DNA from: Tragulus kanchil
Taxonomy: Eukaryota; Chordata; Mammalia; Artiodactyla; Tragulidae
Direction: 5' to 3'
Length of the DNA stretch: 64,000 nucleotides
NCBI GenBank assembly: GCA_022376925.1
Contig: JAIOJX010000028.1
Coordinates: 71,327,001-71,391,000 of the forward strand
Notes under the pieces: generated by a model
What the model saw: only the letters and a program-made list of their open reading frames with translations
Databases searched by the model: none
What the model was told of the DNA's origin: nothing
Shown here: positions 11,361 to 23,250 of the stretch, one piece after another
Position numbering within the stretch: the stretch's first letter is position 1
Layout of the letters: each line of letters begins with the position of its first letter
Translations under genes and position numbers: made by a program

Positions 11361-13511
11361 CTTAAAATCTCTCTCTGACTTCTCTTACCTCTATTTCATT
11401 GTCCTTTCTCCTCCTCTGCCTCTCCCTCCTGCCTCCCTTTTATAGAAATTTTTATGATTTCATTGCTCCCCAGGTCGATTGTCCAGGGCAATCACATCTC
11501 AGTTCCTTTTGCTGTATAAGGTGACATAATTGCAGATTCTTTGGATTAAAATGTGGACATGTGTAGAGCTACTAAATGAATTAAGGGATAAGACAGTAAA
11601 GCAGGTTTTAAGAGATATTCTGGATTGAATTGTATCCCCCGCAACCATGAAAATACATGTTAAAGTCCTATTTGCTTAATGTATTTGGAAAAAAGAGCTT
11701 CTAGATTGCAATTCTACTTTTGCTTCAGTGATTATGCTAAAGCCTTTGACTGTATGGCTCACAGCAAACTATGGAAAATTCTGAAAGAGATGGGAATACC
11801 AGATCACCTTACTTGTCTCCTGCGAAACCTCTATGCAGGACAAGAATAAACAGTTAGAACCAGACATGGAACAGGCTGGTTCCAAATTGGGAAAGGAGTA
11901 CGTCAAGGCTGTATATTGTCACCTTGCTTATTTAGCTTATATGCAGAGTACATCATGCAAAATATTCGTCTGAATAAAGCACAAGCTGGATTCAAGATTG
12001 CCAGGAAAAATACCAGTAACCTCAGGTATGCAGATGACACCACCCTTATGGTAGAAAGCAAAGAGGAACTAAAGAGCTTCTTGATGAAGGTGAAAGAGTG
12101 AAAAGGCTGGCTTAAAATTCAGCATTCAAAAATTAAAGATTATGGCATCTGGCCTCATCACCTCATGGCAAATAGATGGAGAAAAAAACAGAAACAGTGA
12201 CAGACTTTATATTCTCGGGCTCCAAAATCACTGTAGATGGTGACTCAAACCATGAAATTGAAAGATGCTTGCTCCTTGAAAGAAAGGCTATGACAAACCT
12301 AGACAGTGTATTAAAAAGCACAGACATCAGTTTACCCACAAATGTCTGTGTAGTCAAAGCTATGGTTTCTCCAGTAGTCACGTATGGATGTGAGAGTTGA
12401 GCCATAAAGAAGACTGAGTGCCAAAGGTTTGATGCTTAAAATCTCTCTCTGACTTCTCTTACCTCTATTTCATTGTCCTTTCTCCTCCTCTGCCTCTCCC
12501 TCCTGCCTCCCTTTTATAGAAATTTTTATGATTTCATTGCTCCCCAGGTCGATTGTCCAGGGCAATCACATCTCAGTTCCTTTTGCTGTATAAGGTGACA
12601 TAATTGCAGATTCTTTGGATTAAAATGTGGACATGTGTAGAGCTACTAAATGAATTAAGGGATAAGACAGTAAAGCAGGTTTTAAGAGATATTCTGGATT
12701 GAATTGTATCCCCCGCAACCATGAAAATACATGTTAAAGTCCTATTTGCTTAATGTATTTGGAAAAAAGAGCTTCTAGATTGCAATTCTACTTTTGCTTC
12801 AGTGATTATGCTAAAGCCTTTGACTGTATGGCTCACAGCAAACTATGGAAAATTCTGAAAGAGATGGGAATACCAGATCACCTTACTTGTCTCCTGCGAA
12901 ACCTCTATGCAGGACAAGAATAAACAGTTAGAACCAGACATGGAACAGGCTGGTTCCAAATTGGGAAAGGAGTACGTCAAGGCTGTATATTGTCACCTTG
13001 CTTATTTAGCTTATATGCAGAGTACATCATGCAAAATATTCGTCTGAATAAAGCACAAGCTGGATTCAAGATTGCCAGGAAAAATACCAGTAACCTCAGG
13101 TATGCAGATGACACCACCCTTATGGTAGAAAGCAAAGAGGAACTAAAGAGCTTCTTGATGAAGGTGAAAGAGTGAAAAGGCTGGCTTAAAATTCAGCATT
13201 CAAAAATTAAAGATTATGGCATCTGGCCTCATCACCTCATGGCAAATAGATGGAGAAAAAAACAGAAACAGTGACAGACTTTATATTCTCGGGCTCCAAA
13301 ATCACTGTAGATGGTGACTCAAACCATGAAATTGAAAGATGCTTGCTCCTTGAAAGAAAGGCTATGACAAACCTAGACAGTGTATTAAAAAGCACAGACA
13401 TCAGTTTACCCACAAATGTCTGTGTAGTCAAAGCTATGGTTTCTCCAGTAGTCACGTATGGATGTGAGAGTTGAGCCATAAAGAAGACTGAGTGCCAAAG
13501 GTTTGATGCTT
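11361..13511. repeat. Tandem near-identical duplication 5 (1.07 kb x2)
   Basis: 11361-12437 is repeated at 12435-13511 (offset 1074). The copies abut and share CTT at the join. The unit overlaps the end of duplication 4 and covers part of an MLT1 LTR and the BovB reverse-transcriptase fragment. Confidence 0.95.
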
Positions 13512-13870
13512 TCAAACTGTGGTGCTGGAGAAGACATTTGAGGGTCCCTTGGACTGCAAGGAGATCAAACCAGTCAGTCCTAAGAGAAATCAATCCTGAA
13601 TATTCATTGGAAAGACTGATGCTGAAGTTCCAGTTCTACAGTGACCTGATGCAAAGAAATGACTGATTGGAAAAGATCCTGATGCTGGGAAAGATGGAAG
13701 GCAGGAGGAGAAGGGGGTGATAGAGGATGAGATGGTTTAATGGCATCATTGACTCAATGGATATGAGTTTGAGCAACCTCCAGGAAATGCTAAAGGACAG
13801 GGAAACCTGTTGTGCTGCAGTCCATGGGGTGGCAAAGAATCAGTCAAGACTGAATGACTAAACAACAACA
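11710..13870 (+). mobile_element. BovB (RTE) LINE fragment, 3' part of the reverse-transcriptase ORF to 3' end, internally duplicated
   Basis: The translation shows RTE reverse-transcriptase motifs: AKAFDCM near 11737, YADDTTLM at about 12026-12050 (catalytic YADD, also 13100-13124), then downstream pieces and the 3' end CTGAATGACTAAACAACAAC at 13849-13868. It has in-frame stops and frameshifts, so it is dead. Duplication 5 repeats 11710-12437 as 12784-13511; the true fragment is about 1.09 kb. BovB entered ruminant genomes by horizontal transfer (established knowledge). Confidence 0.9.
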
Positions 13871-14110
13871 GAGGGTGGGCTCCTAATCTGATAGGATTGG
13901 TGGCTTTCTAGGAAGAGAAAGAAGATCTCTTCTCTCTCCATGGCCTCACCAAGGAAAGAACATGAGGACACAGTGAGAAGGTGGCCATCTGCAAGCCAAG
14001 AAGAGAGTCCTCATCAGGAACCCAATTATCTGGCTCCTGGATTTAGGAGTTCGAAGCTTTCCAAGCCAATCTGTGGTATTTTTTAGTAGTAGCTCAAGCC
14101 AACCACTATA
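13871..14110 (+). mobile_element. MLT1-type LTR, 3' part
   Basis: GAGGACACAGTGAGAAGGTG, then GCCAAGAAGAGAGTCCTCAT and CAATCTGTGGTATTTT follow the order of MLT1 LTRs. It pairs with the 5' part before the BovB. Confidence 0.7.
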
Positions 14111-14735
14111 GCAGATAATGATAGGATTACCCTTAGGAGACCTCTAGGTGTCCGCTAGTCTAGAATTAAAAAGAGAATTCTAAGCTACAAGTATAGATTT
14201 GGCAGTTAGCTGGTGGTACTGAAAGATACTACCTTTGGATAGTGTGTGTACTGGAAAGTGAATATAACTGAGGAAAGAACGCTGCATTTCTAGTAACGTA
14301 CTATCCAATATAGAGTGCTCTGCCGCCTGATTATGGGAGGAGAAACTGGCAGGTGGTTGGATTGGTTGTAGGTTTCATTTGCAGAGAAGGGGTGACCTCA
14401 AGCCTAGTGGAAACATGTAGTAATGCTAGGAGCTTCCAGAAGCAGTGCAGGCTACCGTTATGTCTTATAACTCTGCACATCAGATAGTCACATTTTATAG
14501 ATAAGGGAGCTCAAACTCAAAGACACTGAGTAACTTTCTTTGGGTCACAGATTGTTAAAATTATATCTTATTTCTAAACTAGTTCTGATGACAGTGTAAT
14601 CAGTTTTGATGGAACATCAAGCAGAGTTTTGAAATGCAAATATTTTTTAGCCTAAAGAGGAGCTCTTTCAATCTGCCTTGAAGGAAGAAAGCAGGTGGTA
14701 TGAGATGCCTGTGATAGAGACTGATACATTGGATT
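14111..14735. other. Unassigned intron-like sequence
   Basis: No coding or RNA gene recognised. Confidence 0.5.
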
Positions 14736-14746
14736 AAAATGTATTC

Positions 14747-15069
14747 CAAGGGGCTTCCCCTGGTGGTCCAATGGGTAAGGACACCACCTTGCAGTGCAAG
14801 GGGCGCCGGTTCAATCCCTGGCCTGGGAAGATCCCACGTGCTGCAGAGCGGCTGGACCGATGTGTCCCATTACCGAGCCGGAGCTCTGGGGTGCATGCGC
14901 CCAGAGCCAGGGCTCTGCGACAACAGAGGCCACCGCGATGGGAGGCCCACAGGAGCCAAAGAACAAAGATGGATGAAAATAGAGAAATAAAAGACCAATA
15001 GAAGTGGCCCGCCTGTCCCCTTCCCTCCCCCACCCCCCAAAAGATAAATAAATAAAATATTTTTTTAAA
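14747..15069 (+). mobile_element. Young tRNA-Glu-derived T+ SINE
   Basis: GGGGCTTCCCCTGGTGGTCC starts the tRNA head; A box near 14763-14773, B box GGTTCAATCCC near 14808-14818. A C-rich block (15008-15040) precedes an AATAAA-rich tail and a T7 run. The target-site duplication AAAATGTATTC lies at 14736-14746 and 15070-15080. Confidence 0.92.
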
Positions 15070-15080
15070 AAAATGTATTC

Positions 15081-18000
15081 TAGGAATTAGAAGTATCAGT
15101 GAGTTTGAAAAGTGAAAATATATGACTATTTGATAAGTAGGTAGTATATAGCAAACTTTAGCCTTCCTGAGGACAGTCATATTTGGGAGTGTGTTTTAGC
15201 AGGAAAGAATAAAAACTTGTGCAAAAAGAAGAGGTTGTCCGATGTTTGGTATGAAATGTGGGAAAAAAATAGATGTGGTGATTACTGAACTTACTCACTT
15301 AAGAAATCCTTACCCATTGTTTGATAAGGAAATCATCCTCCTATCGTGCAGAAATCCTGCTCCCTGGGATAGGCTAAGAACCCAGCAGCAAAAGATACAT
15401 AAGAGTGACATAGTTAACATATCTTCCATGGTATCAGTGTAATTTTAAAAGACTTAGTGGTTACATGGAACCTTTCTTAGACTCAAAAAGCTTTGCAAAA
15501 ATGTGTACATTAATCTTTATCTCTCAAACGTGGATAGGTGATAAGTATTTAACCTACCCACAATGATACTAAAACAGGAAAAAGTAATATGACTTCCTCT
15601 AATGCCACAAAACAAATTTGTGGTGAGGTCAAAAATAGAAGCCCTGACTTGTAAGAACCTGTCCTCTTCACGCATCAGTTGACTCTTCCTATTGACAGTA
15701 CTCATTAAAACATGAGAAATCTTGCTTTCTGTTGAATCTTTTCTGTGAAGTGGAATCAGAAGCATTCAAATATAATTTCAACCTTTGTGAGATTATGTTT
15801 TAAAATGATATTGTTCTCTTTCATATGTAGAACATATGCTATATATCAGGAAGAAATCAACATAATTAGTCATAAGGATTCTGACATTCCATCTTTGAAC
15901 GATGAAGAGTAAATACAATCAGATAGATAGCCCTCCTGATGACAATAATAACGGGTTTTACCTTAAGACCTCAAGAGACTAATAAATCCCTCTGGAACTG
16001 AATTAGAAATTATGTTATATGTTTTTCCTCTACGTCCCTTCTTTTTTTAACACTTTATGTGACCCTTTAAAATATTCTTCCTGTTGCCTTTATACTCAGA
16101 AATGAAACTATTGTTTACAGTTAAGATTAAAGAAAACCTGAGTACAGAAGGCACTGAGGTATCTCTTAGCTGTACAGAATGAAAGAGAAGCAAAAGATAC
16201 TATGCACCTTTTGAACGTTAACATACTGGGAAATTTTTACTGTCTCTAAGATATCTCAACTTTAAATCTAGAGTTACATTTTCCCCTCACTCATTCATTT
16301 CATTCATGCAACAAGTATTAAAGAAGTGCTCATTATGTACTAAGTGCTGAGAGTATAATAGGAAATAGTTTAGACCTGAACCATCATGACTTAGATTGCA
16401 GTTGACAGGATGTGGTTAAGAGGAGGTGTTCCAATGGAGAGATAGTTAGTAGATGAGTAAACTAATTAAAAATGGATTTCAGATTCCACATTGTCAAAAG
16501 TGCTATACAGTAAATACATTATACTGATACTCTAAAGGCAAAGACCCCAGGAACACATCCTAGTAGAAAAAGCTGGGCGTATTGCTTATTTCAACAGAAG
16601 AGAGTAAGAGGGTGTCAGAAAGAGCCTATTATAGCACTTAGGCTTTGGTTGCTGATTTGGGAGAGAGTCTAAGGAAGCAGGAATTTGCGCTAGATTAAAT
16701 GCTGTCAGAAAGTAGAAAGTCGGCAATTGAAAATCTGTGCTCATCGCCCTGTGCTCACCCTGAGATGGCCAAATACACAACATTTTACACTGGACAGGCA
16801 AGATTAACAGACGCATATTCATGCCATATACTCACAGCCTGGGAAGAGGGTGCATCACATGCCACATAGGGCCACACTCAGGAACCCAGTGGACAACTGA
16901 GGGCTGAGGGAGGCTGGTTTTATAGTGACAAGAGGCTAAGGGGTCTCCATACCTCAGGAGGTAAGTGCTCAATATCCCAGGAGGTGAACAGCTTTGAACG
17001 ATGAAGAGTAAATACAATCAGATAGATAGCCCTCCTGATGACAATAATAACGGGTTTTACCTTAAGACCTCAAGAGACTAATAAATCCCTCTGGAACTGA
17101 ATTAGAAATTATGTTATATGTTTTTCCTCTACGTCCCTTCTTTTTTTAACACTTTATGTGACCCTTTAAAATATTCTTCCTGTTGCCTTTATACTCAGAA
17201 ATGAAACTATTGTTTACAGTTAAGATTAAAGAAAACCTGAGTACAGAAGGCACTGAGGTATCTCTTAGCTGTACAGAATGAAAGAGAAGCAAAAGATACT
17301 ATGCACCTTTTGAACGTTAACATACTGGGAAATTTTTACTGTCTCTAAGATATCTCAACTTTAAATCTAGAGTTACATTTTCCCCTCACTCATTCATTTC
17401 ATTCATGCAACAAGTATTAAAGAAGTGCTCATTATGTACTAAGTGCTGAGAGTATAATAGGAAATAGTTTAGACCTGAACCATCATGACTTAGATTGCAG
17501 TTGACAGGATGTGGTTAAGAGGAGGTGTTCCAATGGAGAGATAGTTAGTAGATGAGTAAACTAATTAAAAATGGATTTCAGATTCCACATTGTCAAAAGT
17601 GCTATACAGTAAATACATTATACTGATACTCTAAAGGCAAAGACCCCAGGAACACATCCTAGTAGAAAAAGCTGGGCGTATTGCTTATTTCAACAGAAGA
17701 GAGTAAGAGGGTGTCAGAAAGAGCCTATTATAGCACTTAGGCTTTGGTTGCTGATTTGGGAGAGAGTCTAAGGAAGCAGGAATTTGCGCTAGATTAAATG
17801 CTGTCAGAAAGTAGAAAGTCGGCAATTGAAAATCTGTGCTCATCGCCCTGTGCTCACCCTGAGATGGCCAAATACACAACATTTTACACTGGACAGGCAA
17901 GATTAACAGACGCATATTCATGCCATATACTCACAGCCTGGGAAGAGGGGTGCATCACATGCCACATAGGGCCACACTCAGGAACCCAGTGGACAACTGA

Positions 18001-18336
18001 GGGCTGAGGGAGGCTGGTTTTATAGTGACAAGAGGCTAAGGGGTCCCTCCAATACCCTCAGGAGGTTGAGATCAGCTTGCTTGAATCATTCCACAGGCTG
18101 GCAGGAGTGAAACATGCCTCCTGGAGATGAGAATCAAGTGCATCTGAAGTATTTGATAAGACAGGTTGCTTGACCTTATCTGTGGGAACAAAGTGAGGAG
18201 GGAAACATGTGGTCAAGCCATTTGAGGCTCTCCCTACTTCCCCCAGTTGTTAGATAGCACATCATTTGAGGACTTACATACCATAGTATCTAAGTGAATC
18301 TTGTCTACAGGAAAAGGAGACAGGAACAAGAAAAAG
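15081..18336. other. Unassigned sequence, possibly including an old LTR
   Basis: No exon or RNA gene recognised; 15893-18066 is duplication 6. The part 16610-16960 (and 17710-18060) has an LTR-like feel (compact, moderately GC-rich) but I could not name a family. Confidence 0.4.
15893..18066. repeat. Tandem near-identical duplication 6 (about 1.07 kb x2)
   Basis: 15893-16962 is repeated at 16992-18066 (offset 1099). Differences cluster in the last 120 bp of copy 1 (16850-16962 versus 17949-18066), where several single-base indels appear. A filler of about 29 bp separates the copies. Confidence 0.94.
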
Positions 18337-20331
18337 ACTATATTGTTGTTCAGTGACTAAATCATGTCTAGTTGTTTGCTATCCCAGGCTTCACTGTCCT
18401 TCACTGTCTCCCAGAGTTTGCTCAAGTTCATGTTCGTTGAATCAGTGATGCCATTTCAACCATCTCACCCTCTGTTGCCCCTGTCCCTTCTTGCCCTCAG
18501 TCTTTCCCATCATCAGGGTCTTTTCTAATGAGTCGGCTCTTTGCATTAGGTGGCCGGAGTATTTGAGCTTCAGCATCAGTCCTTTCAGTGAATATTCCTT
18601 AAGGATTAACTGGTTTGATCTCCTTGCTGCCCAAGGGACTCTCAAAAATCTTCTCCAGCACCACAATTCAAAAGAATCAGTTCTTTGGCACTAAGCCTTC
18701 TTTGTGGTCCACCTCTCACATCCATACATGACTACTGGAAAAACTTTAGCTTTGACTTTATGGACCTGTGTCAGCAAAGTGATGTCTGTGCTTTTTAATA
18801 TGCTGTTTAGGTTTGTCATAATTTTTCTTCCAAGGAGCAAATGTCTTTTAATTTCATGACCGCAGGCACTATCCTCAGTGATGTTGGAGCCTAAGAAAAT
18901 AAAGTCTGTCACTATTTCCATTGTTTGCCCATCTATTTGCCATGAAGTGATGGGACCGGGTACCATGATCTTTGTTTTTTTGAGTGTTGAGTGTTAGGCC
19001 AGTTTTTTCACTCTCCTCTTTTACCCTCAGAAAGATGCTCTTTAGCTCCTTTTCACTTTCTGCCATTGGTGTGGTGTCATCTGCACATCTGAGGATGTTG
19101 ATATTTCTCCCAGCAGTCTTGATTCCAGCTTGTGAGTCAGCCTGGCATTTTTCATGATGTACTCTGCATATAACTTAAACAGGGTGACCATATAGAGCCT
19201 TGACGTACTCCTTTCCCAATTTTGAACAGTGGAATCATTGCATCTGAAGTATTTGATAAGACAGGTTGCTTGACCTTATCTGTGGGAACAAAGTGAGGAG
19301 GGAAACATGTGGTCAAGCCATTTGAGGCTCTCCCTACTTCCCCCAGTTGTTAGATAGCACATCATTTGAGGACTTACATACCATAGTATCTAAGTGAATC
19401 TTGTCTACAGGAAAAGGAGACAGGAACAAGAAAAAGACTATATTGTTGTTCAGTGACTAAATCATGTCTAGTTGTTTGCTATCCCAGGCTTCACTGTCCT
19501 TCACTGTCTCCCAGAGTTTGCTCAAGTTCATGTTCGTTGAATCAGTGATGCCATTTCAACCATCTCACCCTCTGTTGCCCCTGTCCCTTCTTGCCCTCAG
19601 TCTTTCCCATCATCAGGGTCTTTTCTAATGAGTCGGCTCTTTGCATTAGGTGGCCGGAGTATTTGAGCTTCAGCATCAGTCCTTTCAGTGAATATTCCTT
19701 AAGGATTAACTGGTTTGATCTCCTTGCTGCCCAAGGGACTCTCAAAAATCTTCTCCAGCACCACAATTCAAAAGAATCAGTTCTTTGGCACTAAGCCTTC
19801 TTTGTGGTCCACCTCTCACATCCATACATGACTACTGGAAAAACTTTAGCTTTGACTTTATGGACCTGTGTCAGCAAAGTGATGTCTGTGCTTTTTAATA
19901 TGCTGTTTAGGTTTGTCATAATTTTTCTTCCAAGGAGCAAATGTCTTTTAATTTCATGACCGCAGGCACTATCCTCAGTGATGTTGGAGCCTAAGAAAAT
20001 AAAGTCTGTCACTATTTCCATTGTTTGCCCATCTATTTGCCATGAAGTGATGGGACCGGGTACCATGATCTTTGTTTTTTTGAGTGTTGAGTGTTAGGCC
20101 AGTTTTTTCACTCTCCTCTTTTACCCTCAGAAAGATGCTCTTTAGCTCCTTTTCACTTTCTGCCATTGGTGTGGTGTCATCTGCACATCTGAGGATGTTG
20201 ATATTTCTCCCAGCAGTCTTGATTCCAGCTTGTGAGTCAGCCTGGCATTTTTCATGATGTACTCTGCATATAACTTAAACAGGGTGACCATATAGAGCCT
20301 TGACGTACTCCTTTCCCAATTTTGAAACAGT
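18139..20331. repeat. Tandem near-identical duplication 7 (about 1.09 kb x2)
   Basis: 18139-19230 is repeated at 19239-20331 (offset 1100) with an 8-bp filler. The copies differ by one A near the end (19227 versus 20327). The unit is mostly antisense BovB. Confidence 0.95.
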
Positions 20332-20493
20332 CTGTTGTTCTACATCCAGTTCTAACTGTTGCTTCTTGTCCTGCAAATAGGTTTCTCAGGACCTGTGTGT
20401 AGGACATAGGACATACCCCCATCTCTTTTAGAATATTCCACAGTATTTTGTGATCCACACAAATTCTTTAGCATAGTTAATGAAGCAGAAGTT
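18337..20493 (-). mobile_element. BovB (RTE) LINE fragment, antisense, internally duplicated
   Basis: Starts with the complement of the BovB 3' end (TTGTTGTTCAGTGACTAAAT at 18343-18362). Minus-strand reading shows RTE pieces such as TDFIFLGSNITED (18850-18915) and the reverse-transcriptase stretch at 20252-20458 (GKGVRQGSIWSPCL). Stops and frameshifts mark it dead. Duplication 7 repeats 18139-19230; the real fragment is about 1.06 kb. The truncated 5' end abuts a mariner remnant. Confidence 0.9.
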
Positions 20494-20496
20494 TTT

Positions 20497-20651
20497 GATT
20501 GGTGCAAAAGTAATTTCAATCTCAGACCCTGAATTTTAAATAACTATAACTAGGCATTACTACTACGAACCCAAGATTTATGTTTAATTTCACTTGGTAT
20601 TTTTCATAAGATGGAGGTAAAAGCTGAAGAAACTTTTTGGCCAACCTAATA
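20497..20651. mobile_element. Mariner-type DNA transposon remnant
   Basis: One end reads GATTGGTGCAAAAGTAATT and the other AAACTTTTTGGCCAACCTAA; both resemble mariner terminal repeats known from mammals, the second from cattle mariners. Only about 155 bp is present, with no transposase. Confidence 0.7.
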
Positions 20652-20943
20652 AGTGGTATATAAGTAGCAGTCATTCATTTTAGCCATGAGAGTAGGAGAT
20701 GCTTAATATTTTGGGCAATGTGAGCTTGCCTTTATTTCTATGCTTAGGCAAAATTATGCAATAACCTTGTTAAGTCTCATTTTTTGTGTCTCAGGGTAAC
20801 CTTGATGAGGTCAATATGATGTCTGGCATGAGAATAACATAGCCCAGCTCTGAGAGTAAGGCCACCTTCTGATTATAGAGCATTTTTTTTTTTTTTTTGC
20901 CTTTCTTTCTTTCTTAGAGGGACCTGATACTCATAGGGAATAT
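20652..20943. other. Unassigned sequence with a poly-T run
   Basis: T16 at 20883-20898, then CTTT repeats. No gene recognised. Confidence 0.5.
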
Positions 20944-22981
20944 CCCCTGGAGGAGGAAATAGCAACTCAGTCCAATATTCTTGCCTGTAAAATCCCATGG
21001 ACAGAGGAACCTGGTGGGCTACAGTCCATGGGGTCACAAAGAGTAGGACACAATTGAGTATCTGTGCACACAAGCACAGTATTTTCAGGGGATTAAATCA
21101 GATGAGTTAGTCAGAAAACAAGCTTCTAAAGGAGGAAAGCTTGGCATTTCCTGCTGATATGTAGCCATTGTGTAGAGAAAAACTGAGGAGGGTGAAGACC
21201 AAAGAGGAGGGGGTACAACTTGTGGAGGGCAGTCCTGTCAGAGGGAAATAGCAAGTGTGAAGAAACATCTCATTCTACCTTAAAGGTAATGTTTGGAAAA
21301 AAAAAAAAAAAAACATCAGGAGAGTGGCTCTTTGCTTCAGTAATTCTTGCAGGGCTGGTAGTTAGGGAGTTCCAGAATCTCAAAACAGAGGGAATAGAAT
21401 TTCAGAAAGTCTCCAGGGCATGGTGACATGACAGTCCTCCGAGACAGATTGTGCCCTGTTGCCTCCACCATCCTCCACAGTTTCAGTTAGATCATCAAGG
21501 CTTTATGTGGAAAATCCAGTTGATAATTGATAATTTAGTATGACCCTACATATCATACCACAAAATTGCTTGTCCAGAAAGGTTTTACCACTATCCAGGA
21601 GATAGATGGGATTGTTAGCAAGTGCATGGCTGTCAGTGGAAGAAGGTCAATTATCCTAGATATATTTTTCTTTAGTCTCTTAAAACTAGATAGACTGTAG
21701 TGATTTTTCCAGTACATCTAATATACAGAGTATGTATGTAAAGTCTCTACTACCACTTATAGTGAAGGATTCCTAATATATGGTTTTATCATTCAGTCTA
21801 CCTGTGCATATCCAGTTGATGTGTCTGAACACCATATAATAGTGAGTTTGAAGACATTTTGTTACCAAATGGGAATTAAGTATACTAACATAAAAGTATG
21901 ATGTCTGGCATGAGAATAACATAGCCCAGCTCTGAGAGTAAGGCCACCTTCTGATTATAGAGCATTTTTTTTTTTTTTTTGCCTTTCTTTCTTTCTTAGA
22001 GGGACCTGATACTCATAGGGAATATCCCCTGGAGGAGGAAATAGCAACTCAGTCCAATATTCTTGCCTGTAAAATCCCATGGACAGAGGAACCTGGTGGG
22101 CTACAGTCCATGGGGTCACAAAGAGTAGGACACAATTGAGTATCTGTGCACACAAGCACAGTATTTTCAGGGGATTAAATCAGATGAGTTAGTCAGAAAA
22201 CAAGCTTCTAAAGGAGGAAAGCTTGGCATTTCCTGCTGATATGTAGCCATTGTGTAGAGAAAAACTGAGGAGGGTGAAGACCAAAGAGGAGGGGGTACAA
22301 CTTGTGGAGGGCAGTCCTGTCAGAGGGAAATAGCAAGTGTGAAGAAACATCTCATTCTACCTTAAAGGTAATGTTTGGAAAAAAAAAAAAAAAAACATCA
22401 GGAGAGTGGCTCTTTGCTTCAGTAATTCTTGCAGGGCTGGTAGTTAGGGAGTTCCAGAATCTCAAAACAGAGGGAATAGAATTTCAGAAAGTCTCCAGGG
22501 CATGGTGACATGACAGTCCTCCGAGACAGATTGTGCCCTGTTGCCTCCACCATCCTCCACAGTTTCAGTTAGATCATCAAGGCTTTATGTGGAAAATCCA
22601 GTTGATAATTGATAATTTAGTATGACCCTACATATCATACCACAAAATTGCTTGTCCAGAAAGGTTTTACCACTATCCAGGAGATAGATGGGATTGTTAG
22701 CAAGTGCATGGCTGTCAGTGGAAGAAGGTCAATTATCCTAGATATATTTTTCTTTAGTCTCTTAAAACTAGATAGACTGTAGTGATTTTTCCAGTACATC
22801 TAATATACAGAGTATGTATGTAAAGTCTCTACTACCACTTATAGTGAAGGATTCCTAATATATGGTTTTATCATTCAGTCTACCTGTGCATATCCAGTTG
22901 ATGTGTCTGAACACCATATAATAGTGAGTTTGAAGACATTTTTGTTACCAAATGGGAATTAAGTATACTAACATAAAAGTA
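20815..22981. repeat. Tandem near-identical duplication 8 (1.08 kb x2)
   Basis: 20815-21898 is repeated at 21897-22981 (offset 1082). The copies abut, sharing TA. One T differs in a run near 21858 versus 22941. The unit contains a Bov-A SINE. Confidence 0.95.
20944..21080 (+). mobile_element. Bov-A SINE segment (second copy 22026-22162)
   Basis: Bov-A body: TCCCCTGGAGGAGGAAATAG, CCAATATTCTTGCCTG, CCATGGACAGAGGAACCTGG, ending in the usual CACAAAGAGT...GACACAATTGAG. The tRNA head is missing. The second copy is from duplication 8. Confidence 0.88.
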
Positions 22982-23023
22982 CTAACAATGATAAACATGC
23001 CAAGTAGCAGAGGATAGTAATTA
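21081..23023. other. Unassigned sequence within duplication 8
   Basis: A poly-A run lies at 21297-21313 and again at 22379-22395. No gene or named repeat recognised. Confidence 0.5.
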
Positions 23024-23250
23024 TAAAAGCATGGACTCTGAAGGCAGATTGCCTGAGTTCAAATTACAGCTCTACCATTTTGTAGTTTTGTTACCATGGA
23101 CAGGTTACTTAGTTTATATGCCTCAGTTTCATCTGTAATGTGACGATAATAATGATACCTACCTCAAAGGTTTGTGGTCAAAATTTAAACATATTTTAAG
23201 TTTTCAAGCCTGACTCATGACAAGCACTGCATATGTACTTAGCTGTGTGA
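23024..23250 (+). mobile_element. MIR SINE
   Basis: Follows the MIR consensus order: TGGACTCTGAAGGCAGATTG, GTTACTTAG...CCTCAGTTTC, then AATAATGATACCTACCTCA. An ancient mammalian tRNA-derived SINE. Confidence 0.8.

Larger units (their letters stand above)
9570..11755. repeat. Tandem near-identical duplication 4 (about 1.07 kb x2)
   Basis: 9570-10642 is repeated at 10686-11755 (offset 1113-1116) with a 43-bp filler. Copies differ by a 3-bp indel near 9597 and in the G-rich/ATTT tail of the SINE (9780-9845 versus 10895-10960). Confidence 0.95.

Noticed and set aside
10931..11365. 144-residue open frame on + strand
   Set aside because: It runs through the antisense T+ SINE and its G-rich block. 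The first assembly copy of the same DNA gives a different, shorter frame.
11916..12101. Functional reverse transcriptase
   Set aside because: The YADD motif is visible, but stops and frame breaks on both sides show a dead BovB fragment.
14734..15180. 148-residue open frame on - strand
   Set aside because: It is the antisense of a young SINE plus its flanks.
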